From Atopobiaceae bacterium (GTDB taxonomy: Bacteria > Actinomycetota > Coriobacteriia > Coriobacteriales > Atopobiaceae), in NCBI GenBank assembly GCA_022482785.1, contig JAKVON010000017.1, positions 1-42,149 on the forward strand: a DNA stretch of 42,149 nucleotides, given 5' to 3'. Below are positions 7,698 through 17,348 of this stretch, in pieces. The position numbers were made by a program, and so were the translations under genes. The number at the start of each line of letters is the position of its first letter. The first letter of the stretch is position 1. The notes beneath the pieces are model-generated. The model was not told the origin of the DNA. It saw only the letters and a list, made by a program, of their open reading frames with translations, and did no database searches.

Positions 7698-10600
7698 CCC
7701 TCGTCATCCTCGCCATCTTCCCTCAGCGTACGGTACACGTCGTGCACGTAGAGCCCGAGCAGCCTACGCATGAGCTCGTCGTCCTTCAGCACCTCGCCGA
7801 AGAACTGGTTGTTCTGCTGCAGCCCGTCGTAGAGCACGTCCTCGCCGCTGTCGAAGTAGGCGATCGCGAAGTCCTCCTCGCTGTTAGCCTTGGCGCTCGC
7901 CTTCAGCTCATCCACCTTGAGCAGCAGCTCCTTGATCTGTAGGCCTGTCACCATGGCCACGTCCGCGTCGAGCCCGCCGCCGACGCGTGCGTTCACCACG
8001 GCTATGATTTCCGAGAGGTGATCTCTCTCGTCGGTGGTGAGCCGCGTGCTCACGCCCGCCAGCTGCACCATCGGGTCGGACGGGTGCGCCCTGTCCTTGG
8101 TGCCGGTGTCGCCGACCTCCTTCTGCGTGAACTGCTCGAAGTTGATCTTGTCCTTGACCGATACGCCGCCGTGGCCGCCCGTGTCCAGAATCTCGAGCAG
8201 GTCGCGGACGTAGCCGTACTTCTTCTCCATCTCGGCGTCGCCGAATGACGACGCCAGGGACAGGAACTCGTACAGGCGCACGAAGCCCGAGCACGCCATG
8301 CGGAACTCGCCCTGCATGACGACGTTGCCCTGGTACATGCTCTCGAGGCGCTTCTTTGCGCGGCGCACCAGCTTGTCGGCCTTGGCAGCGTCCTTCTGCG
8401 TGAGCTTCTTGGTCGTGGCGCCGAGCACGATGGCCGCGTACTTCTCCACATCGTCGTCGTCGATGACGTCGTATCCGTCGAGCTTCGACTCGGCCTCGAT
8501 GAGCTGGGAGACCGTCACGGTGTTGGAGAGGATTGTCGTTGTGTAGTAGCGCGCGAAGGCTCGCTCCATGTCCTCGCAGGTGTTCCTGAAGTCGAGGACG
8601 ATGGTCTTCTTGCCGGGCAGCACGCGGTTCAGGCGCGAGAGCGTCTGCACCGCCTCGACGTCGCGCAGCGTCTTCATGACGTACATGGCGCAGAGCTTCG
8701 GCTGGTCGAAGCCGACCTGGAACTTGTCGGCCACGAGCAGCACGTTGTACCCGTCGGTGTCGAACATGTCCGCCGTCTTGGTGTCCGAGAAGCCGTTCAT
8801 GCCGCTCTCGGTGTACTCCCATCCCTTGGCCGTCTTCGTACCCGTGAAGCCAGCAAGCTCCTCGTCGAGCGGCACCTTGCCCGAGAACGCCACGAGCGCG
8901 CACACATCGCGGTAGTGGTGGCGCTCGATATAGGCTTGCAGGCAAGCACGGTAGCGCACGGCCTCCTCGCGACCCGTGGTCACGACCATGGCCTTCTCGC
9001 GACCGCCAAGGCCGCACTGGCCTAGGACGTGGTTGCGGAAGTGCTCGACGATGATGCCGACGCGCTGGTTGATGTTGGTGTCGTCGAGCTCCGCGACGCG
9101 CGCGATCTCGCGCTTGGCCTTGGCCGTCTGCAGAAGCGGGTCGTCCTCCACGGCCTTGCTGACCTGGTAGTACGTGCGGTACTCGAGGTAGTTCTTGAGC
9201 ACGTCGAGGATGAAGCCCTCCTCGATGGCCTGCTTCATCGAGTAGGTGTGGAACGCACGCTGCATGTCGGGGTTGGCTGGGTCCACGACGCCGAAGAGCT
9301 TGAGCGTGCGTGCCTTGGGCGTCGCCGTGAACGCGAACACGCTCATGTTCGCCCTCTTGCCGTGGCTGCGCACCAGCCTCTCGTAGGTGTCCGTGACGTC
9401 CTCGTCCTTGCCCGCCTGCTCGCCGCCCACGGCGTTCTGAATCGCCATGAGGTTGCGCCCAGCAGTTGAGTTGTGCGCCTCGTCGATGATGACGGCGAAG
9501 CGCCGGTCGTTGAGCTTTCCCGCGAGCTCGTCCACGTAGAGGAACTTCTGCAGCGTGGTCACGACTACCTTGGCCTTTCCCTCGAACAGGGCGTCCGAGA
9601 GGTCCGCGCTCGTGCAGTCCTCGCCCATGACCTTCACGACGCCGGAGGTCCGCTCGAGCGACTTGATGGCCGCCTGGAGCTGTCGGTCCACGACCTTGCG
9701 GTCCGTCGCCACGATGACCGTGTCGAAGACCTGTTTGCCGTCCGCGCCGTGCAAGGACGACAGACGATGAGCTAGCCACGAGATGGTGAAGGTCTTGCCA
9801 GAGCCCGCGCTGTGCTGGATCAGGTAGTTGAGCTCGCTGCCTCGCTCGTAGACGCTATCGAGCATCCTGTGCAGGGCGTCGCGCTGGTGGTAGCGCGGGA
9901 AGATGACGGCCTCCTTGAGGACGCGCTTGTCCTTGGCCTGGTCGTACTCCTCCTTGCGGGAGACGAACACGAACTTGGTCAGGAGCTCGATGACCGAGTC
10001 GAACGCAAGCACGTCGTCCCAGACGTAGTGCGTCGGGTAGTCGCCGCTGCCGTCGTCTACGGGGTTTCCCTTGCCCTGGTTGATGCCCTCGCCGCGACTA
10101 CGGTTGAACGGCAGGAAGCGCGTCCTCTCGCCGTCCATCCTCGTGGCCATGTGGCACTCCTCGTCGTCCATCGCGAAGTTGACGACGGTGCCGACCTGCC
10201 ACTCGAGGAGGCGGTTCTTGTGGTCGCGCTCGTAGGTCCACTGGTAGACCGCGTCACGCCAGGTCGAGCCGTCCGGCTGGTACTTGAGCTCGAACGCGGC
10301 CCAGGCGAGGCCATTCACGAACAGGACTATGTCGACGCGCGATGCATCGTCGATCCAGACCTCCTCCATCACGGAGAGGCGGTTGGCCTCGTACTTTGCC
10401 GTCAGCTTCGGGTTCAGGTCCGACGCGGGCCTCCCGTAAAGCAGGTCCACGTGGACGCTGTTGATGTCAACGCCGTTCCTGAGAACGTCAACCTGAGCCG
10501 AGCCCTTGGCGCGGCAAGCCTTCTCGTACTCGGAGACGATGACGTCGAGGGTGCGGTCCCCGTAGGTGCGCCGCAGGGTCGCGAGCGCGTCGGGCTGCGT

Positions 10601-10756
10601 GTCGTCCAGGAACTCCTCGAGCATGCCACGGTCCACCGCGTGGTCGCGGTCGTAGTGCTGCGACGCCTTGCGCTCGTGCCAGCGCGCGTCAGCGCAGAGC
10701 GAGTCGATGATGTGGCGCTGGAACCCCAGCTCGCCGGTGGAGCGGCTGTTACTCAT
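7694..10756 (-). CDS. hsdR: Type I restriction endonuclease subunit R
   Basis: HsdR translocates and cleaves unmodified DNA as part of the R2M2S1 complex. I place the start at ATG 10756 (MSNSRSTGELGFQ), which has AAGGAGGT eight bases upstream, rather than the longer in-frame extension; this gives 1020 aa, the usual size. The N-terminal PD-(D/E)xK nuclease is seen at about 135-158 (D142, then E156-L-K158). The SF2 motor follows: Walker A SAGSGKT (about 316-322), DEAH (425-428) and FTATPK. The start overlaps the hsdS stop by 8 nt and its own stop overlaps the next gene by 4 nt. No frameshift; it appears intact. Confidence 0.95.
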   Translation of the reverse strand: MSNSRSTGELGFQRHIIDSLCADARWHERKASQHYDRDHAVDRGMLEEFLDDTQPDALATLRRTYGDRTLDVIVSEYEKACRAKGSAQVDVLRNGVDINSVHVDLLYGRPASDLNPKLTAKYEANRLSVMEEVWIDDASRVDIVLFVNGLAWAAFELKYQPDGSTWRDAVYQWTYERDHKNRLLEWQVGTVVNFAMDDEECHMATRMDGERTRFLPFNRSRGEGINQGKGNPVDDGSGDYPTHYVWDDVLAFDSVIELLTKFVFVSRKEEYDQAKDKRVLKEAVIFPRYHQRDALHRMLDSVYERGSELNYLIQHSAGSGKTFTISWLAHRLSSLHGADGKQVFDTVIVATDRKVVDRQLQAAIKSLERTSGVVKVMGEDCTSADLSDALFEGKAKVVVTTLQKFLYVDELAGKLNDRRFAVIIDEAHNSTAGRNLMAIQNAVGGEQAGKDEDVTDTYERLVRSHGKRANMSVFAFTATPKARTLKLFGVVDPANPDMQRAFHTYSMKQAIEEGFILDVLKNYLEYRTYYQVSKAVEDDPLLQTAKAKREIARVAELDDTNINQRVGIIVEHFRNHVLGQCGLGGREKAMVVTTGREEAVRYRACLQAYIERHHYRDVCALVAFSGKVPLDEELAGFTGTKTAKGWEYTESGMNGFSDTKTADMFDTDGYNVLLVADKFQVGFDQPKLCAMYVMKTLRDVEAVQTLSRLNRVLPGKKTIVLDFRNTCEDMERAFARYYTTTILSNTVTVSQLIEAESKLDGYDVIDDDDVEKYAAIVLGATTKKLTQKDAAKADKLVRRAKKRLESMYQGNVVMQGEFRMACSGFVRLYEFLSLASSFGDAEMEKKYGYVRDLLEILDTGGHGGVSVKDKINFEQFTQKEVGDTGTKDRAHPSDPMVQLAGVSTRLTTDERDHLSEIIAVVNARVGGGLDADVAMVTGLQIKELLLKVDELKASAKANSEEDFAIAYFDSGEDVLYDGLQQNNQFFGEVLKDDELMRRLLGLYVHDVYRTLREDGEDDEG

Positions 10757-12011
10757 GGGAGGGGACCTCCTTCTTGCCGGTGACGTAGGCGAAGATGAGC
10801 GCCTTCCGATAGTCGTTGAGGCGCTCGAGTTGTCGCGTGCGGGTGTCAATCACGGAGTCAATCGAGGCACAGCGCTCGTCGAGGTAGTCGGCTATGCGCT
10901 TCTGCTCTGGGAGCGGTGGCAACGGAAGCAAGATGTTTGCAAAGTCGCCGTAACTAATGTTCTTTCCCTCACGAATACCTCGGGTAATATTGTTCATCTT
11001 CTCAATAAAAGCCCAACACTTGAAAAGTCGTGCAAAATACGGCGAATAAACATCGTCCGAAGAAGCATGAAACACGGTGTACGCAGGCGAACACACACCA
11101 GAAATGTGCGACCACTCAAATCCACCTTGGAAGCTGCGAAGGCTAATGATAAAGTCATCAGGCCCAACGGTCTTGAACAAGTTGAAGTCAGTATCCTCCT
11201 TCACCCGTACAACGCTTTCGAGCTCCGATTGCGGAACCACTCCATAAGCCTGCGTCGGTGACAATAGGGTCAAATCACTGCCACCCTTCTTGTGGCTCTC
11301 CGTAAAGAGGTACTTACCGCGACGTAGCAGCCATTGCCTTGGAATAGCACCAATCCACTCGATGCCGCTGTCTCGCATGGGCACGCACTCGTCGAGGCCC
11401 TTGGTCACGGCGCGGTGGATGGTCGCCTTGCGCAGGCGGTGCAGCGCCTCTATCTCGTCCTCGATGGTGCGCCTCACCTCGTCGATGGCCGCACACTGCT
11501 CGTCAAGGTAGTCGGCGATACGCTGCTGCTCATCAATATCAGGCAACGGCAATTGCATGTGCTCGAAATCGTACCTGGGCAAATCCCACTGCCCCTCACG
11601 GATACCACCAGACACACGCTCGAACTCCTGCTTATACGTAGAACGCAGCAGATAATCTGCGTAACCCCTGTCGAGGTCCTGTCCTACAAACTCATAGATA
11701 AAGTAGGCAGGAGATACAATGCCTTCATATCCCGAAACAGACAGCGAGCCTTGCCACGCCTTCATCTTGTTGATGACCAGGTCTCCCTGGCGAACGAACT
11801 TATAGTCGTTCGTGTCCTTGCCCGTACGATTATGATTATCATCGCGACTGTCCTTAGGAACAACGCCATGGTCGCGGTACAGGGCAAGCACTGTAGCGTC
11901 GCCATAACCCTTCACCTCATGTCGATGAAGACACCCCTTAATCTTTCCGACCTTCCAGTCAATTGGTATCTCGCCAACCCAAGGGATGCCGCTGTCTCTC
12001 ATCTCCCTCAC
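10749..12011 (-). CDS. hsdS: Type I restriction-modification specificity subunit S
   Basis: HsdS recognises the bipartite target of the type I complex. The start is probably GTG 12011, beginning one base after the hsdM stop; the open frame runs further upstream into hsdM. Two half-repeats are clear: MRDSGIPWVGEIPIDW and MRDSGIEWIGAIPRQW open target-recognition domains 1 and 2, and LPLPDIDEQQRIADYLDEQC and LPLPPLPEQKRIADYLDERC are the paired conserved helices. Length is about 420 aa, normal for the family. GC drops to about 48% in both recognition domains (about 10920-11300 and 11540-11960), as expected for exchanged specificity modules. Confidence 0.95.
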   Translation of the reverse strand: MREMRDSGIPWVGEIPIDWKVGKIKGCLHRHEVKGYGDATVLALYRDHGVVPKDSRDDNHNRTGKDTNDYKFVRQGDLVINKMKAWQGSLSVSGYEGIVSPAYFIYEFVGQDLDRGYADYLLRSTYKQEFERVSGGIREGQWDLPRYDFEHMQLPLPDIDEQQRIADYLDEQCAAIDEVRRTIEDEIEALHRLRKATIHRAVTKGLDECVPMRDSGIEWIGAIPRQWLLRRGKYLFTESHKKGGSDLTLLSPTQAYGVVPQSELESVVRVKEDTDFNLFKTVGPDDFIISLRSFQGGFEWSHISGVCSPAYTVFHASSDDVYSPYFARLFKCWAFIEKMNNITRGIREGKNISYGDFANILLPLPPLPEQKRIADYLDERCASIDSVIDTRTRQLERLNDYRKALIFAYVTGKKEVPSHE

Positions 12012-12012
12012 G

Positions 12013-14109
12013 CTACTCACCACCCATGAGCGCCTTGAGGCCCGCATCGGCCTGCGCGTCGAGCGCCAGCACCTCTGCCAGCACGTCCTCGGGCTCCTCG
12101 GGCACCTGGTACTTGTAGAAGTAGCGCGTGAACGGTATCTCGGCGCCCGTCTTTATGACGGGGTTCTTGGCATTGGGGTCCTCGTCGAACGTCACGTGCG
12201 CGTCCGGCACGTACGGGTAGACCTCGCGCTCCATGTACTCGTCCACGTCGGTAAGCAGCGGCACGCGCTCAGTGTCCTTGGTGGCGGAGTCGTAGACGAC
12301 GTTGCCGCGACGGTCCCTCTGGACAGGCGACGTCTCGTCACGCTCGGACAGCGCGTCGACAATCTTCTTGCGAAGGGCTGCCGTCACGTCACAGCCCAGC
12401 AAGATCTTGCGCAGGTGCGCGTCGAACGCCTGCGGGTCGTCGAAGACCTCTCCCGTCATGTTCGCGCGCAGGGCGTCAACTATGGCGTCGTAGGTGGGCT
12501 TTCCCGTCATGAGCGTCGCGAGCTTCTTCTCCTCGCGCGGAGTGAGCTCTGCCTTCTCCTGCAGCTTGGCGATGGCGTCCTCGTCGTACACGCCGCTCAG
12601 CGTGCGCCCCGCGAGCATCGCGTCCAGGCGGTCCTCGGTGATGGCGTAGTTGCGACGCATGGGCTGGATGACGGTGTACTCGCGGTACTCGAACTCGCGG
12701 TAGTCGAAGATCTTGACGCGCGGGTCGGAGTCGTCGAACTCAGAGTACAGGCGCACTATCTCCTCGCGGTCTGCCTTCGTGAGCTCGTAGCGCTTCTCGC
12801 CCTGGTTCTTGCGCATCGAGTGGCGAATCTCGGTGGCGTCGATGAGCTGGACCTTGCCCTTGCGCCTATCGCTCTTGTTCTTCGAGATGACCCAGAGGTA
12901 CACGGCGATGCCGGTGTTGACGAAGCTCGACGGCGAGATGGCGATGATGGCCTCGAGCAGGTCGTTCTCCAAGAGCCAGCGGCGTATCTCGGACTCGCCC
13001 GAGCCCGCGTCGCCGTTGAAGAGCGGGCTGCCGTTCTCGACGATGACGGCGCGACCGTCGTCGGCCAGCTTGTTGACGGCGGCCTGCAGGAAGAGCAGCT
13101 GCGAGTCGTTCTTCTTGGGAAGTCCCGCCGGCCAGCGATGCAGCTGGGAGTGCGCCTTGTCCTCGCCGTTGACGTAGCGCTCCTGGTTCGGGTCGGACGC
13201 GCCTTTGCCGCCCCACTCGGTGCCGAACGGCGGGTTCATGAACACGAACCGCACGCTCATGTTCGGCCAGCAGTCCTGCATCAGAGTGTTGGCCTGCCTG
13301 TAGTTCGAGGCGTCCTGGTCGCGGATCAGCATCTCGGCCATGCCCACAGCGTAGGTCTGCGGCATGACCTCCTGGCCGTAGCACTTTACGAAGGCCTGCG
13401 GGTTATAACGCCTGATGTAGTTCTCGGCGGCTGTCAGCATGCCCGCCGTTCCAGCCGTGCCGTCATAGATCGTGATTACCTTGCCTGCGTCGTAGGTGTC
13501 CTCGGCGCCCTCGGCGAGGCCGAGCGCGACCATGGTGCGGACGATGTCTCGAGGGGTGTAATACTGACCGGCGTCCACGTTTGAGTAGAAGCGGCCGACC
13601 AGGTTCTCGAAGATGCCGCCCATCCGCGAGCTGTCGAAGCGGCTCGGGTACAGGTCCATCGTCGCGAAGTTCTGCACGATGGGCAGCAGGCAGTTGTGGT
13701 TGTCCATCGTCTTGATATGGTCGCGCAGGTGAAGGCCGTCGAAGATGTCCTGTACGTTGGCCGAGAACCCGTCGAGGTAGGCGTTGAAGTTCGCCGCGAG
13801 GTTGTCGGAGTCGTTTGCGAGCTCCGCGAGCGTGAACCTGCTCGTACAGTAGAACTGGAGGCCTGCATCGCGGCACAGGGCCTTCGGTGCTCGCCCCGGG
13901 TCGGCCTCGTACGCCGTCAGCACCTTGTCCTTAGTCGGCTCCAACGTGCACTCTAGGCGGCGCAGCACCGTCATGGGGATGATGACGTCGCCATACTTGT
14001 CGGGCATGTAGGTGCCGCGCAGCACGTTGGCGTTCGCCCAGATCTTATTCGCCTCGTACGTTATGTCTTCCGTCTCTTCAACCCAGAGGTCTTTCATCAT
14101 GTCTGCCAT
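12013..14109 (-). CDS. hsdM: Type I restriction-modification DNA methyltransferase subunit M
   Basis: HsdM is the N6-adenine methyltransferase of the complex. Cofactor motif I appears as YDGTAGTAGM (about 215-224) and the catalytic NPPF at about 292-295 (FMNPPFGTEW). The N-terminal helical region (MADMMKDLWVEETEDITYEA) and the C-terminal coiled region fit the 698-aa family size. It is the first gene of a minus-strand operon M-S-R plus three extra genes. The upstream 400 bp separate it from the divergent ardC gene and must hold its promoter. It looks complete. Confidence 0.95.
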   Translation of the reverse strand: MADMMKDLWVEETEDITYEANKIWANANVLRGTYMPDKYGDVIIPMTVLRRLECTLEPTKDKVLTAYEADPGRAPKALCRDAGLQFYCTSRFTLAELANDSDNLAANFNAYLDGFSANVQDIFDGLHLRDHIKTMDNHNCLLPIVQNFATMDLYPSRFDSSRMGGIFENLVGRFYSNVDAGQYYTPRDIVRTMVALGLAEGAEDTYDAGKVITIYDGTAGTAGMLTAAENYIRRYNPQAFVKCYGQEVMPQTYAVGMAEMLIRDQDASNYRQANTLMQDCWPNMSVRFVFMNPPFGTEWGGKGASDPNQERYVNGEDKAHSQLHRWPAGLPKKNDSQLLFLQAAVNKLADDGRAVIVENGSPLFNGDAGSGESEIRRWLLENDLLEAIIAISPSSFVNTGIAVYLWVISKNKSDRRKGKVQLIDATEIRHSMRKNQGEKRYELTKADREEIVRLYSEFDDSDPRVKIFDYREFEYREYTVIQPMRRNYAITEDRLDAMLAGRTLSGVYDEDAIAKLQEKAELTPREEKKLATLMTGKPTYDAIVDALRANMTGEVFDDPQAFDAHLRKILLGCDVTAALRKKIVDALSERDETSPVQRDRRGNVVYDSATKDTERVPLLTDVDEYMEREVYPYVPDAHVTFDEDPNAKNPVIKTGAEIPFTRYFYKYQVPEEPEDVLAEVLALDAQADAGLKALMGGE

Positions 14110-14521
14110 ATGCTCTTTGCCCCTTCACGTCGGGGAGGTATAGGTATAGATGCTCATACCACACGCGCCGGACACTAATTGCGCGTCTTGTCACACCGTT
14201 CAATGATACGCCTCGCAGCTTATTCAAGGTATTTGTCCCGCAAGCGGTGTGTAGTACGACAACTAAGAGACAAGACAAGAAACACAAGAACGCATCCCGC
14301 CCCATGGCCACGCCATGCCCCGGGGCCCCTCCCAGCCGCCCCGCACGGCGCCGGTCAAGGGCCCCACGGAACCTCGCACAAATCCAAGGGCGATTGGTGG
14401 AGGTTGCCGTGGAGCGCCGTTGCCCTCCGCCTACCACGGGGCGGGAACCCTTGGCCTCCAAGGGTGGCAAGCGCGCACGGACGGTCCGTGCGGGAGCCGC
14501 CACCCGAGAGGAGACAAGGAC
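14110..14521. other. Divergent intergenic region; structured ardC leader
   Basis: The left half (14110-14270) is AT-richer and should carry the hsd promoter on the minus strand; I cannot fix its boxes. The right half is a GC-rich leader with two perfect inverted repeats close to the ardC start: ACCCTTGG-CCT-CCAAGGGT (14447-14465) and CGCACGGAC-G-GTCCGTGCG (14474-14492). The ribosome site GAGAGGAG (14506-14513) follows. Open frames here are not convincing genes. Confidence 0.5.
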
Positions 14522-15400
14522 ATGGCAGCAACCAAGAGCACCAAGCGTCACATGAGCAAGGCAGAGCGCCAGCAGGCGCGCGAGAGGGCGCAGGAGCGCG
14601 CGCAGGCCGCGCTCGACCGCCTCGGCGAGGGCGTCCGCGCCGTGTACGACTCCGAGCGCTGGGAGTCGTGGCTGCGGAGCCTCAGCAGGTTCTACGACTA
14701 CAGCCTCGGCAACACCATCCTGATAGCCATGCAGATGCCCACGGCCACCCACGTGGCCAGCTTCAGGAGCTGGAAGCGCGACTTCAACAGGTACGTGCGC
14801 AAGGGCGAGCGCGGCATCGAGATCCTCGTGCCCATGCTGGTCAAAGATAAGGACGAGGACGCCGACGAGGAGCGCCGCCGCCTCGTGGGCTTCCGCGTGG
14901 GCCACGTCTTCGACGTCAGCCAGACCGACGGCGAGCCGCTGCCGACCCTCGTGGACGAGGTCGCGGGGGACGTGGAGCGCTACGCCGCCATCCTCGACGC
15001 CGTCCGCGCCGTCTCGGCCTACCCCGTCGAGTTCGTCAGCGACCTGCCCGAGGGCACCAACGGCTTCTTCCGCCGGGGAGAGCTCGTTGCCATCCGCGAG
15101 GGCATGAGCGAGGGACAGACCGTGAAGACCGCCCTCCACGAGCTGGCGCACAGCCGCCTGCACGACGGCGACCCCATGGCCGAGGGCATGCCCGACCGCG
15201 CGATGCGAGAGGTTCAGGCCGAGAGCGTCGCCTACGCCGTGAGCGCCGCGCTCGGGCTGGACACCTCCGGCTACTCCTTCGGCTATGTCGCCAGCTGGGC
15301 CGTGGGCAAGACAGACGAGGAGATGCGCGCGTGCCTGCAGGTGGTGCGCGATGCCGCCAAGGCGATGGTGGAGGACCTGCAGGCGGCCATGACGGCATAG
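14522..15400 (+). CDS. ardC: ArdC-like antirestriction protein (ssDNA-binding + metallopeptidase)
   Basis: The family protects incoming conjugative DNA from host restriction. ATG 14522 follows GAGAGGAG. The N-terminal domain (to about 110) shows the ArdC-N pattern with WLRSLSRFYDYSLGNTILIA and FRSWKRDFNRYVRKGERGIE. The C-terminal domain is a zincin-like peptidase: HELAH at 206-210, then a downstream Glu in EVQAESVAYAV (about 230-240) and the SFGYVASWA segment typical of the polyvalent-protein metallopeptidase. The 292-aa length is typical. It lies beside, and divergent from, the type I RM operon; the two may be unrelated ICE and cargo genes, or the protein may target such systems in recipients. 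Confidence 0.85.
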   Translation: MAATKSTKRHMSKAERQQARERAQERAQAALDRLGEGVRAVYDSERWESWLRSLSRFYDYSLGNTILIAMQMPTATHVASFRSWKRDFNRYVRKGERGIEILVPMLVKDKDEDADEERRRLVGFRVGHVFDVSQTDGEPLPTLVDEVAGDVERYAAILDAVRAVSAYPVEFVSDLPEGTNGFFRRGELVAIREGMSEGQTVKTALHELAHSRLHDGDPMAEGMPDRAMREVQAESVAYAVSAALGLDTSGYSFGYVASWAVGKTDEEMRACLQVVRDAAKAMVEDLQAAMTA

Positions 15401-15424
15401 CCGAGAGCACCCCGCGAGACCACG

Positions 15425-15446
15425 GGCGCCCGCCTCGGCGGGCGCC
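15425..15446. terminator. Hairpin after ardC
   Basis: GGCGCCCGCC (15425-15434), loop TC, GGCGGGCGCC (15437-15446): a perfect 10-bp stem 24 nt after the ardC stop. No T-run follows on the plus strand, so it may act as an attenuating or bidirectional hairpin. Confidence 0.5.
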
Positions 15447-15644
15447 GAAACGCACGCTCCGCCCCGCAATCATACGATTGCGCCCCGGAACCCCGCCCAA
15501 ACTCGCTGAGTAACGCTACCTTTGTCGCTCGGCAACAGTTCGGAGCCACGCTCACTCCCAATGACGCGCCCGCAGTCTGTTGGCTGTGGCTTAATAACTA
15601 AAATGTTCTGGTCGAGACGTGAGCTATATCGTGGAGGACGGCCA

Positions 15645-17345
15645 ATGGAGAGCAGCCAAATACGCCTTGAGACGAAGCTTGTAGGCGAGATACGGGGCAC
15701 ATTCTATGTGCCCTCCTACCAGCGCGGCTATCGTTGGGGCACAGACGAAGTGCTGCGCCTGCTGAACGACGTGTTTGACAATGGCAAGAAGAGCTATTGC
15801 CTGCAGCCGATCGTTGTGAGAAAGAGCGGCGACTCCTACGAGCTCATAGACGGGCAACAGAGGCTCACCACCCTGTATCTCGTCTATCGCTACATGAAGA
15901 ACGCCAACCCGATGTACCTTGACGACCCGGCTTTCACCCTCGAGTACCAGACGCGCGAGAACTCGGAGGAGTTCCTTCGAACCATCGACATGGACAGACG
16001 TGACGAGAACATCGACTTCTGGTTCATGGCCAACGCCTACGAGACGATCAAGGGGTGGTTTGAGGAGAACCTTAGGCTTCGCATGAGGCACATGGAGGAG
16101 TACCTAGACGAGGACGTCAAGGTCATCTGGTACGAGGTCGGCGAGGACGAGGACGCCATATCGCTCTTCACGCGCCTCAACATAGGCAAGATTCCGCTGA
16201 CGAGCGCCGAGCTCGTCAAGGCCATGTTCCTCAGCGGCAGGGACGACATGTCGCAGGGCAAACAGGAGGAGATAGCACTCCAGTGGGACAACATGGAGAA
16301 GGAGCTCCACGACGACTCGCTGTGGTACTTCCTCACCAACAGGTCGACCGGAACCTACCAGACGCGCATCGACCTCGTGCTCGACCTCATCGCGGAGAAG
16401 CCCGCAGGCAACCACGACAAGTACTATACGTTCTTCAGTCTGTATGAGCTGGCGCGCGAGACCTCCCTCAATGACCTCTGGCGCAGAATCCAGCAGACTT
16501 TCCTCATCCTCAAGGACTGGCGCGAGAACCACGAGCTCTACCACAAGATAGGTTTCCTCATCGCTTCCGAAAAGATGACGCTCCTCGACGTGTTCCGCGA
16601 GGCCGAGGGCAGGACCAAGCGAGAGTTCCGGGCGACGTTGGACGGCCACATCCGCGAAGCGATAAGGATTAAAGGCAACTACGGCGACCTATCCTACGAG
16701 AAGGCCAACGAGTACCAATCCATAGCCACGCTGCTCCTGCTCTTCAACGTCGAGTCGGTGCGCCAGAACGGCGAACAGACGGAGTGGTTTCCGTTCGACA
16801 AGCTCAAGCACGACGCGAAGGGCAAGTCCAACTGGTCGCTCGAGCACATCCACGCCCAGCAGTCGGATTCGCTGCGCACGCAGGAGGCTTGGCGCGAGTG
16901 GCTGAGACTGCACATACCGTCCGTCGCCGAGGTGGCAGAGGACAAGGAGCTCGCCGATGCCATGCGGACCGCCGTCGACGCAGAGCGCATAGAGCGCGCA
17001 GAGTTCGAGAGCTTGCAGCGGCGCGCAGAGACGCTCCTCTCCTCCGATGGCAGCATTGAGTTCATGCACTCCATCGGCAACCTGGCGCTCCTCAGCGCAA
17101 GCGACAACTCGGCCCTCAACAACTCCACCTTTGACGTCAAGCGCAACCAGATTATCGAGATGGACAAGGAAGGACAGTTCATACCGTTCTGCACCAAGAT
17201 GGTCTTCCTCAAGTACTACACCCCCTCCGAAGGCAACCAGCTCCACTTCTGGGGGCAGGCCGACCGTGTCGCCTACGTGCAGGCGATGAACCGCGTGCTG
17301 GCCGAGTACCTCGAAGAACCCATCGCCATAGCAGAGGAGGCGTAG
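15645..17345 (+). CDS. DUF262 + HNH (DUF1524) protein, GmrSD-like, 566 aa
   Basis: ATG 15645 has GGAGG seven bases upstream; the open frame extends further but without a better site. The N-terminal DUF262 domain (ParB/Srx-like fold; NTP binding and hydrolysis in GmrS) shows YQRGYRWG (25-32) and DGQQRLTTL (69-77). The C-terminal DUF1524 HNH nuclease shows SLEHIHAQ (398-405) and SIGNLALLS with Asn residues at about 476-497. GmrSD-type enzymes are type IV restriction systems that cut modified phage DNA. It is followed after three bases by a second DUF262 gene, so the two are probably one functional unit. Confidence 0.9.
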   Translation: MESSQIRLETKLVGEIRGTFYVPSYQRGYRWGTDEVLRLLNDVFDNGKKSYCLQPIVVRKSGDSYELIDGQQRLTTLYLVYRYMKNANPMYLDDPAFTLEYQTRENSEEFLRTIDMDRRDENIDFWFMANAYETIKGWFEENLRLRMRHMEEYLDEDVKVIWYEVGEDEDAISLFTRLNIGKIPLTSAELVKAMFLSGRDDMSQGKQEEIALQWDNMEKELHDDSLWYFLTNRSTGTYQTRIDLVLDLIAEKPAGNHDKYYTFFSLYELARETSLNDLWRRIQQTFLILKDWRENHELYHKIGFLIASEKMTLLDVFREAEGRTKREFRATLDGHIREAIRIKGNYGDLSYEKANEYQSIATLLLLFNVESVRQNGEQTEWFPFDKLKHDAKGKSNWSLEHIHAQQSDSLRTQEAWREWLRLHIPSVAEVAEDKELADAMRTAVDAERIERAEFESLQRRAETLLSSDGSIEFMHSIGNLALLSASDNSALNNSTFDVKRNQIIEMDKEGQFIPFCTKMVFLKYYTPSEGNQLHFWGQADRVAYVQAMNRVLAEYLEEPIAIAEEA

Positions 17346-17348
17346 CAC

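Noticed and set aside
9812..10783. 323-aa open frame on the plus strand opposite hsdR
   Set aside because: Antisense shadow of the HsdR motor and nuclease regions; no ribosome site and no recognisable motif.
11986..13584. 532-aa open frame on the plus strand opposite hsdM
   Set aside because: Exactly antisense to a gene with clear methyltransferase motifs; high GC at third positions keeps the complementary frame open. No ribosome site, and its residue composition (Val/Leu/Arg-rich) is typical of a shadow.
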